Shown in pieces: positions 34,736-41,767 of a stretch of DNA of 64,000 bases. A program made the translations under genes and the position numbers. Where the stretch lies: positions 124,001 through 188,000 of the forward strand of contig JAPOHD010000012.1 of NCBI GenBank assembly GCA_026671195.1. The letters are read 5' to 3'. Positions within the stretch are counted from its first letter, which is position 1; every line of letters begins with the position of its first letter. Source of the DNA: Draconibacterium aestuarii. GTDB taxonomy: Bacteria; Bacteroidota; Bacteroidia; Bacteroidales; Prolixibacteraceae. Under the pieces are notes generated by a model. It was not told the origin of the DNA and did no database searches. It was given only the letters and a program-made list of their open reading frames with translations.

Positions 34736-35602
34736 GTTCCAGCTACTCATCTTAGCAACCTCTCCCATAGTAGGAGAATCCATCGCTTCCCCATAATACC
34801 TTACTCGTTTACGAGTAGGAAGATCAAGCCGTTCATCGTAAATACAATTCCCTACTGGCTGAATTACCGTTAGATCATTATTGGCAACATCGCTGATTTT
34901 GTCCGTGATCGGGTATGCATTCATCAGGCTTGCCGAGTACGGGTTTAGCATATCAAGAATCTGCCACAGGCTGTTTGATGTCGATAGCCAACGCCTTTTG
35001 CGATGCCCTGGGATGATAACTGGCATCCTGTCATTTCCCAGCTTCCTGATCAAAGGATTGGCTAAGGTAGTAAGTATCCCGAACGAACCTACTTCCTTCT
35101 CATCAGCATCAGTAGTTTTATTCCACAGCCCAAAGAAGCCGAAAGGTCGTTTCTTGTCCTTTAAATAAACCAGGTAAGGCTCCTTTTCAATACCATCAAT
35201 AAAGGCATCAGCCAAAACCAGGCACCGTTGTTCCCTGATTACTCTTTTATACTGAGGTTTAATAAATATTGCTATCGATCCCGTATAATGTGAATCGTTG
35301 CACTGGTAGCGATTTCCTTCGGTACGGATAAAATGTACAATGTTCTTTTTCACTCCTTGCAAACCAAAAGTAAAAGAGCGAATAACTTTGGTTGGTTTCC
35401 TTTCTTCAAAATACGCTCTCAACGCCGGGGGCACATTAAGGTTGTCCGTGTTAACGTTTGATCCAGGTATAAGAACGTATGCAGGAGAGCCAGGAGCAAT
35501 ATTATACGATGGAACATATTCTTCTTCTTCCGGCAAGGATGCTATGTCTAATTTGGCTTGTATTCTTTTGTAGTCGCTTGCTAAAACGTATCTGTCGAAT
35601 AT
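34736..35602 (-). pseudogene. SRAP (SOS response-associated peptidase/YedK-HMCES-like) pseudogene
   Basis: The minus-strand frame reads RYVLASDYKRIQAKL..SYNIAPGSPAYVLIPG..QRCLVLADAFIDG..PYLVYLKDKKRPFGFFGLW..DRMPVIIPG, a good match to SRAP DNA-crosslink proteins. SRAPs begin Met-Cys-Gly-Arg, with Cys2 as the catalytic residue that bonds abasic sites. Here the codons at 35602-35594 are ATA TTC GAC, so start, Cys2 and Gly3 are all changed, each by one substitution from ATG TGC GGC. A stop lies five codons upstream, and no other ATG is available. At the other end the frame runs on antisense to the AraC gene as far as 34547, which suggests the normal stop was also lost. Confidence 0.7.
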
Positions 35603-35768
35603 TAGGTAATATTATTATCAAGGCTGTTCTGATAAGGTAGGAAAATATCTTTGCATCGAAGTAATTTTTCTAAAATCTTTGCTTATAGTGATAGAGCAGT
35701 GGAGATGAGTACTGAAAATAAGCTCAAATCTATTTTAAGGGTATGGGGCAGGGTATGACTGAAAACAA

Positions 35769-35801
35769 AAACCAGCATAATTGAATGAATTACACTGGTT
35801 T
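35769..35801. repeat. Hairpin (12 of 14 bp paired)
   Basis: AAACCAGCATAATT (35769-35782) pairs with AATTACACTGGTTT (35788-35801) around GAATG, with two mismatches. A T-rich stretch follows on the minus strand. It could be the terminator of the former integrase gene or part of an attachment region. Confidence 0.45.
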
Positions 35802-35849
35802 AACTTTGTTCTTTGGTGCCCAGTAAAGGAGCACGATTTGTTTTGTAAT

Positions 35850-35948
35850 GCGCTAATTGTCAGTGATTTATCTAGCCTATTTTCTATTGGTCCCTTTTGG
35901 GTAACTCTATAAATATCTGTTGTCTTATTATTCAAAAATCCCTTAAAT
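35850..35948 (-). pseudogene. Tyrosine recombinase/integrase C-terminal scrap
   Basis: The minus strand encodes NNKTTDIYRVTQKGPIENRL followed by DKSLTI. This resembles the end of Bacteroidota phage-type integrases, where a conserved KTTxIYTHVTxKG stretch carries the catalytic Tyr and is followed by xxIKSPLDxL. The His before Val is missing, consistent with small deletions. Nothing upstream on the minus strand (toward 36050) is recognisable as the rest of the enzyme. Only this fragment remains, so it is a decayed trace of an integrated element. Confidence 0.42.
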
Positions 35949-36054
35949 ATACTAAATTTTATAAAATATATTAGCGTGATACTAGTGTTCGAACCTGATC
36001 CCATTAATGCTTTTATATCAGTTGTTTACTAGGGTCCATTCTCTAATAGATTCA

Positions 36055-36912
36055 TTAGTCTGTTTTTAAATTGCTTCTCTCTTTTCTGCTTAAGCTGCGA
36101 TAAGAAAGTGGGCTATGCCCCGTTTCCCGTTAAAAAAAAACAGAAAAGTAACCGATATATTCGAAATTGAATTGCAAGGCTATTTGTTTGATAGAATCAT
36201 TCGTTTGTGATAGTAGCGCTTTGGCTTTTTGTATTTTAAGCTGAATGATAAATTGAGCAGGAGAGAAACCTGTATACTCTTTAAAGGTTCTTCTAAACCA
36301 TGAATAACTGATATTCAGTTCTTCCGCGATCTCTTCTGGGTTGATGGGAGAAAAAATATGCTCGCGCATAATTAGTTTGGCTCTATTAATAAGTCTCATC
36401 GTGTTAGTCTTATTTGAAAATTCTTCATTTTTCCGAAAATGATGCAAGTATCCTAGCAAATGCATTACATTTCCTCCCAATAATGCTTGGGATCCAGGCT
36501 CTTCTCGTTTTATATATTCAAGTATTTTTTGAAATAATTGAATGTAAGCTTCGTTGTAACCAACCATATAAAAAGGTTGTTCTTTATTTAAAAGGTCTGC
36601 GGCAGTAATACTCTTTATAGAATTCTCCTTAAAACCAATCCAGTATACTTCCCAGCCAGTTTCGGGAGAAGGTCGGTATGTATGCTAAACTCCTGGGAAC
36701 AGTGTGATTATTGTACCTTCTTTTAAGCTGATTTCTTGTACGTCATCTGATGAGAAAATACCATTCCCTCGGGTGATGTAAACAAGTTGGTATTCATTCA
36801 GTATTCTTCCTCTTTGATAATGGAAACTGTGTGTTTCCGGATGTCCCGTAGGAGGATAGGGTTGATTTGGTGAGATATGTTGAAAACCTGAAGTTGTAAC
36901 AATAACTCCCAT
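36055..36912 (-). pseudogene. AraC-family regulator pseudogene
   Basis: The minus-strand frame from the ATG at 36912 gives a cupin-type N-terminus (FHYQRGRILNEYQLVYITRG). At 36685-36687 a TAG interrupts ..TIITLFPGV*HTYRPSPETGWEVYW.., where Trp (TGG) is expected, and the frame then continues unchanged. The HTH region (PEEIAEELNISYSWFRRTFKEYTGFSP) is intact. A lesion in the T-run near 36131-36140 then shifts the frame; the expected end RETGHSPLSYRSLSRKERSN is found in a second frame, ending at 36055. With two independent lesions, the gene is dead. Confidence 0.75.
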
Positions 36913-36959
36913 CTTTTTATCTTCTTCGTGGATTATCGGGTGTTTAATGTCAGAATCTA

Positions 36960-36992
36960 TTGGACAAATTTTTCTATAAACTTAAGAGATAC
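36960..36992 (+). repeat. Left terminal inverted repeat of the IS
   Basis: It shares TTGGACA, TATAAA and TTAAGAGATAC, in that order and nearly equal spacing, with the reverse complement of 38465-38496. It marks the downstream (orfB) end of the element. Confidence 0.65.
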
Positions 36993-37097
36993 TTTTTACA
37001 TTTAAAATTAACAATTATGATAATTTTTATTTTGCTGTTGAAATGTTGTTAACTTTTAGCGTCGCGTTAAGAAAGTTATCGATATTTCAATGGCAGT

Positions 37098-38066
37098 TTA
37101 AGCTGACTTTCTATTCATTCTCCTCCTTTCATTTATGGTTTCAAATTTTATCTCTTTTCTACGATTCAAAACTTCTTTAGCCCGTCCAAAATAAACATCG
37201 GCAGGCGTTACATTTTGCAATGATTCGTGATAACGATGATTGTTTTAATAATCCACAAACGCTTCAATATTGGTCCTCAAATCATCAGGAAAGTAATAGT
37301 TCTCCAGTTTAACTACATTTTTCATTGAGCGGTGATAACGTTCAATCTAACCCAGAGTTTGCGGATGGTATGGGGCTCCTCGAACGTGTCCCATTTTGCT
37401 GTCTTTAATGAATTTTTGGAACTCATTGGAAACGTAGCAGGAACCATTATCTGATAAAAGCCTTGGTCAGCTATCCTTATCCAGGCCTGTTTTCATCAAT
37501 GCTTCATTGACAATCCGTTTAGTATCGGTTGTTTCCATATTAGTAGAAAGCTCCGAGGTAATGATATAACGGGAGTAATCGTCCATAATAGTGGACAAGT
37601 AGTACCAACCCCAGTTTATTACTTTAAAGTACGTAAAATCGGTCTGCCATTGTTGATGAACGTGCTTGGTTTTGTCTTTAAACTCATCAGCCGCAGCCAT
37701 TACAATCCAGGCCGGACTGGTTATTAATCCGTGCTCTTTCAGAATCCTGTAAACACTCGATTCGCGAATAAACCATCCTTGTTTATCTGTGATGTGATAG
37801 GCCAGCTCTCTTGGCGACAATTCGGTTTGGTCAAGTGCAGTTTTTACTACCTTCTTCTTTTCTGCATCAGGTATTTTGTTCCAGAATGTTTTTCTGTTGG
37901 ACTGCTTCGGTTTTAAACCTTCATAACCATCTTCCTTGTAGCGTTTGTACCATTCATAGAATGTGCGACGGCTAATACCCAGTTCCTCCAGCGTTCGTTT
38001 TACACCAAGTTCTGAATCCTGGACAATGCGGATAATTTCCATTTTTTCGCCAGTGCTATGTTTCAT
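37098..38066 (-). pseudogene. IS3-like transposase orfB (rve integrase), broken
   Basis: The frame starts MKHSTGEKMEIIRIVQDSEL with an HTH (GVKRTLEELGISRRTFYEWYKRY), then the integrase core: WQTDFTYFK (first Asp), TIMDDYSRYI, and later LLSDNGS (second Asp). The frame is interrupted by TGA in DKDS*PRLLSDNGS, TAG in PQTLG*IERYHRSM, and TAA in AFVDY*NNHRYHESL. All are in-frame single-codon stops, and the protein ends ..NERRRMNRKSA. The loss is by substitution rather than deletion, so the sequence is still fully readable. Confidence 0.8.
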
Positions 38067-38429
38067 AAACCTATAGTTTGTTCGGAACCAATTGCACTTT
38101 TTTTAAGTGCCCTGATATGAAGACTTTGCTCTGCAACAAGCAGCTTTAAGTCAGTGTTTTCGTTTTTTTAGATCATGTACTTCAACAGAGTTGGCTTCAC
38201 GCTTGACATCGCCTGCTAAACGGCTTTTGCCAGCCTCCATAAAATCCTTGCTCCATTTGTAGTATAGGTTGGCATTAATCCCTTCTCGGCGACATAGGCC
38301 AGCAATACTTTCTTCTCCTCTCAGTCCTTCAATTACAATCCTGATTTTTTCCTCTGCTGAATACTTCTTTCTGGTGTGTCTCTTAATCTCTTTAATCTTA
38401 GCTTCAGCACTTTGCTTTTTCACAGTCAT
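38063..38429 (-). pseudogene. IS3-like transposase orfA, frameshifted
   Basis: MTVKKQSAEAKIKEIKRHTR is followed by KKYSAEEKIRIVIEGL and an HTH (ESIAGLCRREGINANLYYKWSKDF). Translation stops early at ..HDLKKRKH. If one base is skipped at the run of seven A (38162-38169 on the plus strand), the usual leucine-zipper end ENTDLKLLVAEQSLHIRALKK appears and runs to a TGA that overlaps the orfB ATG (ATGA). The shift needed is +1, not the -1 slip known for IS3 elements, so this is a mutation. Confidence 0.7.
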
Positions 38430-38464
38430 TTTTGAACTTTTTAATGGTGAGTAAATTAAGAAAT

Positions 38465-38496
38465 GTATCTCTTAATTTTTATACCAACGTGTCCAA
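38465..38496 (-). repeat. Right terminal inverted repeat of the IS
   Basis: The reverse complement of this stretch begins TTGGACACG and contains TATAAA and TTAAGAGATAC, mirroring 36960-36992. It marks the upstream (orfA) end. Confidence 0.65.
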
Positions 38497-38570
38497 ATTA
38501 GGCTGAAGATTTACACAGGATAGAATAGCTGGTTTTTCATTTGTGATAAGAGAATAGTACATCATTTGAT

Positions 38571-38909
38571 TTGATAGTCAATTTCCTTATCGGTTATTTT
38601 TCTGGATATTATTACAAAGGTTTGAGTTATCAAAAACTTAAAAACAATAAAAAAGCTAATGAGATTTTTGAGTCACTTGTTGCGGAAGGAGAGAAACAGA
38701 TCGATCCGGACAATGAAAATACAGGTAATTTATTTGCGATTTTTGGTGAACGCGACGATGAAAGGAAACGAAAATCGAGCGCCTATACATTAAGAGGTCT
38801 GGGGTACAAAGGCCTTGGGATAAAGGAGCAAGCTAAGAATGATTTGCAAAAAGCAGTGGATTTGTCGGTAAGTAACTTATGGGCAGGTAACGAACTCAAA
38901 AATTTGTGA
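38571..38909 (+). pseudogene. TPR protein C-terminal fragment
   Basis: About 110 residues (frame opening with TTG) read GYYYKGLSYQKLKNNKKANEIFESL, then FAIFGERDDERKRKSSAYTLRG and GYKGLGIKEQAKNDLQKAVDL. These are tetratricopeptide repeats like those at the C-terminus of the DUF5107-TPR protein at 41768-45103 (compare YYKALSLNELGKKVEAQNLL). No proper start codon, ribosome-binding site or N-terminal domain is present, and it begins 75 bp after the IS end. It is best read as the 3' remnant of a larger gene, perhaps a second DUF5107 copy. Confidence 0.6.
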
Positions 38910-39019
38910 TTAGGTTTATTAATTTATTCTGTTCAAATCGATGTATGCGAGAGAAGGTATCACCTCACCTAATTTAGGAAATATCTGATTATGTATGCCG
39001 CTTCGCTGAAATAAAGAAA

Positions 39020-39150
39020 ATGCGGTTGAGAATTTTAGGAACATCGTTCTTGCGGTGGCGGCGTTTTGTGCCTGTGCTAAAAGCGATAGCGTACCAGCTG
39101 ATACACAGAAACACAGAATTAAACTTTTGCCAAATAATCATATTTGTTGA
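39020..39150 (+). pseudogene. Lipoprotein 5' stub, frameshifted
   Basis: ATG at 39020 opens MRLRILGT; in the neighbouring frame the sequence then reads NIVLAVAAFCACAKSDSVPA (lipobox FCAC) and continues DTQKHRIKLLPNNHIC to a stop at 39148. Together they look like a lipoprotein signal region with a small frameshift and no remaining mature domain. It sits between the TPR fragment and the AraC gene (39166, minus strand) and fits the local decay. The evidence is limited to the signal pattern. Confidence 0.35.
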
Positions 39151-39165
39151 CTAAAAAAATAGAAA

Positions 39166-40083
39166 TTAAGATTGGGGATTACTTGTTTTTACAAAGGTTC
39201 CGGGGCTTGAGCCTATGTGTTTCGAGAAAATGCGTGTAAAGTAATAAGGATCACTATAGCCTAGTTTAAAGGCTACTTCCTTAATTTTTAGTGACTGGTT
39301 GATTAACAGTCGGATTGCTTCCTGCATTTTTAAGTTAATAAAATAATCTAAAGGTGAAGAGCCTGTTTTGTTTCTGAATATTTTTGAAAAGTGTGATTCT
39401 GAAAGTTGAACATTGTTGGCCAAATCCTTGATGGTTAATGATTTATTTATGTTTTTTTGCATGTAGATGATCGATTGATCTACTTTATTCGGACTATGAA
39501 AACCCTTTACCAACCTAAATGTTTCGATATAGAAAAATGAAGCCAATAAACTGTTTAGGCACATGTTAGCATAATTGATGTTTTCAATAGAAAAACCTGA
39601 TTCAAGAGCTGTAAGAATTTCATTAAAAAGTTGCAGACGATCATCGATTCTGGATCGGTTTGATTGCTCAATATTAATAATCCTGTCGAAAAAACTTTTA
39701 AAATAATAACTGCGTTCACCCCCAAAATGTAACCAGTAAATTGACCAGGGAAGGTTTTCTGAAGACCAGTATTTATGTGCGCTGTCAGCAGGAATTATAA
39801 AGAAAGAATTTGGCAGAAGTTGAAATACTGTATCCGAAATTTGAATAAACCCCGATCCGTCTACACAGTACATCAAAATGTGCTCTTCGATACCCTTTCT
39901 TCTGATTCTGAAATGGTTCTTTGCATTGGGATAAAAACCAATATCACTAATGTACAAATCGTTTATTATTGGATTGATCTTTATGGATTTGAGTTGCTTT
40001 TTCGATAAAACAACACTTCTGTCGCCAAAAAAGCGATCCTTCTTAACTAACTCCGGTTTCTTAGTGATAGTATGTTTTTTCAT
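39166..40083 (-). CDS. AraC-family regulator of the carbohydrate locus
   Basis: A 305-residue regulator. The N-terminal half is a cupin-like sensing domain (ILMYCVDGSGFIQISDTVFQLLPNSFFIIPADSAHKYW) as in sugar-responsive AraC/RhaS proteins, including WSIYWLHFGG. The C-terminal HTH pair is SLTIKDLANNVQLSESHFSKIF and SLKIKEVAFKLGYSDPYYFTRIFSKHIGSSP. It is transcribed divergently from the MFS sugar porter with a 258-bp shared control region, so it most likely senses a monosaccharide and activates the glycan genes at 40342-60890. The ligand is unknown. Confidence 0.88.
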   Translation of the reverse strand: MKKHTITKKPELVKKDRFFGDRSVVLSKKQLKSIKINPIINDLYISDIGFYPNAKNHFRIRRKGIEEHILMYCVDGSGFIQISDTVFQLLPNSFFIIPADSAHKYWSSENLPWSIYWLHFGGERSYYFKSFFDRIINIEQSNRSRIDDRLQLFNEILTALESGFSIENINYANMCLNSLLASFFYIETFRLVKGFHSPNKVDQSIIYMQKNINKSLTIKDLANNVQLSESHFSKIFRNKTGSSPLDYFINLKMQEAIRLLINQSLKIKEVAFKLGYSDPYYFTRIFSKHIGSSPGTFVKTSNPQS

Positions 40084-40341
40084 TTTGTGAAAAAGAATCG
40101 AAATGTAAATAATTGCTAGCCGTTTATAATTTTGGCATATGCTTTAATTTATTTTTAATTTGCTTAAAGTGTTTGAAATATAGTAGTATATAGTTTTTCT
40201 TAGAGCGAGCATAATCTTTTCGAAAGTATAAGTGATGATAATCGAATCGTCCAAAAATAAAGATTATAATCCATTTTTTATTGAGATTTATACATTTAGT
40301 TTTACGATTAATTAGAAATGATTTGAATAATTAAGAATACA
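40084..40341 (+). promoter_or_regulatory. Divergent control region between araC-type gene and sugar porter
   Basis: This AT-rich 258-bp stretch must hold both promoters. A plus-strand TAATTTTG (40127-40134) matches the -7 consensus TAnnTTTG. A perfect 10-bp palindrome GATTATAATC lies at 40262-40271, and related ATAATC words occur at about 40211 and 40239. Which of these the AraC protein binds cannot be told from the sequence. Confidence 0.35.
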
Positions 40342-41727
40342 ATGCAAAAATTAAACACAAAGTACATATTCACGATCTCAATGGTGTCGGCCATGGGAGG
40401 TCTTTTGTTTGGATATGATTGGGTAGTAATTGGCGGTGCCAAACCGTTTTACGAGCAGTTTTTTAATATCAGCCAAAGTCCTTTTTTGCAGGGATGGGCA
40501 ATGAGTAGCGCACTGCTCGGATGTTTGATTGGTGCTTTAACGTCAGGCGCTTTTAGCGATAGATTGGGACGAAAAAAACTACTCATATTTTCAGCTTTTC
40601 TGTTTACACTCTCTGCAATAGGAACGGGAGCAGCAAACAACTTCACTCCATTTATTATTTACCGCATTTTGGGTGGTGTAGGCATTGGACTGGCGTCCAA
40701 TTTATCGCCAATGTACATTGCCGAAGTATCGCCGGCAGCAATGCGTGGGAAGTTTGTTTCATTGAACCAGCTGACCATTGTAATCGGGATTCTTGGAGCT
40801 CAGATTGCCAACTGGCAAATTGCTCAACCTGTCTCGGAAAGTGCAACTGCTGCCGAGATTCTGGCGTCGTGGAACGGCCAAATGGCTTGGCGCTGGATGT
40901 TTTGGGCCGAGACTTTACCGGCAGGAGCATTTTTTCTATTAATGTTTATTGTGCCTGAAAGCCCAAGATGGTTGGCTAAAAATGGCAATGAAAATAAAGT
41001 GCTGAGTATTCTTGCAAAAATTGGTGGTGAAGAATACGCCCAAAAAGAATACAAAAGCATTCACGAAAACCTGGTACACGATGCAGGTAGGGTGAATTTA
41101 AAATTCCTGAATTCCCCGGGCATGCGGAAGATATTGTTAATAGGCATTGTTATAGCCGCTTTTCAGCAATGGTGCGGTATTAACGTTATTTTCAATTATG
41201 CACAGGAAGTATTTGCAGCTGCCGGTTATGGAGTTTCCGATACGCTCTTCAATATTGTGGTTACCGGAAGTGTAAACCTTGTTTTCACGTTCGTGGCCAT
41301 TTATACCGTTGACAAATTAGGTCGTAGAATGTTGATGATAATTGGTGCAGCCGGGCTGGCCGGAATTTATGCTTTAATGGGGGCCGGATATTATTTCCAT
41401 GTTACAGGCTGGCCTTTGTTACTCCTGGTGGTTTTGGGAATTGCCTGTTATGCCATGTCGTTGGCACCGGTTACCTGGGTAGTACTTTCGGAAATATTCC
41501 CGAACCGGATTCGTGGTGCAGCCATGTCGTTCGCCACAGCATCGTTGTGGATTGCAAGTTTCTTTCTAACCTACACATTCCCGTTGCTAAATTCAGCATT
41601 TGGCGCCTCAGGTACATTTTGGTTATACGGACTAATCTGTGCTGCCGGCCTGCTGTTCATATTCAAAAAGCTCCCGGAAACAAAAGGTAAATCACTGGAA
41701 GAAATTGAAGAGGAAATTTTGAACTAA
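40342..41727 (+). CDS. MFS sugar porter (XylE/AraE-like)
   Basis: A 461-residue, 12-helix transporter of the sugar porter family. Signatures are GGLLFGYDWVVIGGA (helix 1), DRLGRKK (loop 2-3), PESPRWL after helix 6, QQWCGINVIFNYAQEVF (helix 7, sugar-binding QQxxGIN), DKLGRR (loop 8-9) and PETKGKSLEEIE at the C-terminus. It is likely an H+-coupled monosaccharide symporter, probably for a sugar freed by the hydrolases downstream. It heads the operon, 41 bp before the DUF5107 gene. The region has no SusC/SusD pair, so this may be the main import route for products. Confidence 0.92.
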   Translation: MQKLNTKYIFTISMVSAMGGLLFGYDWVVIGGAKPFYEQFFNISQSPFLQGWAMSSALLGCLIGALTSGAFSDRLGRKKLLIFSAFLFTLSAIGTGAANNFTPFIIYRILGGVGIGLASNLSPMYIAEVSPAAMRGKFVSLNQLTIVIGILGAQIANWQIAQPVSESATAAEILASWNGQMAWRWMFWAETLPAGAFFLLMFIVPESPRWLAKNGNENKVLSILAKIGGEEYAQKEYKSIHENLVHDAGRVNLKFLNSPGMRKILLIGIVIAAFQQWCGINVIFNYAQEVFAAAGYGVSDTLFNIVVTGSVNLVFTFVAIYTVDKLGRRMLMIIGAAGLAGIYALMGAGYYFHVTGWPLLLLVVLGIACYAMSLAPVTWVVLSEIFPNRIRGAAMSFATASLWIASFFLTYTFPLLNSAFGASGTFWLYGLICAAGLLFIFKKLPETKGKSLEEIEEEILN

Positions 41728-41767
41728 TGAGAATTGAGATTTCATTAATAGAGAAAAAGAATAGAAG

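Larger units (their letters stand above)
36960..38496 (-). mobile_element. Degenerate IS3-like insertion sequence
   Basis: The element is about 1.54 kb and is bounded by imperfect terminal inverted repeats. The left end (36960-36992) starts TTGGACA, with TATAAA and TTAAGAGATAC further in. The right end (38465-38496), read in reverse, also starts TTGGACA, with TATAAA and TTAAGAGATAC at the same places. Inside are an HTH orfA and an rve-integrase orfB in IS3-type order, joined by an ATGA overlap. Both genes carry several stops or frameshifts. No target-site duplication is evident, so it is an old, immobile copy. Confidence 0.75.

Noticed and set aside
35990-36010. GTTCGAAC resembling a tRNA T-loop
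   Set aside because: The flanking bases cannot form a 5-bp T-stem on either strand and no acceptor, D or anticodon arms are found, so it is not called a tRNA.
38155-38175. Programmed -1 frameshift in the IS orfA at the A7 run
   Set aside because: The downstream leucine-zipper sequence is in the +1 frame, and the -1 frame stops soon, so a mutation is the simpler reading.
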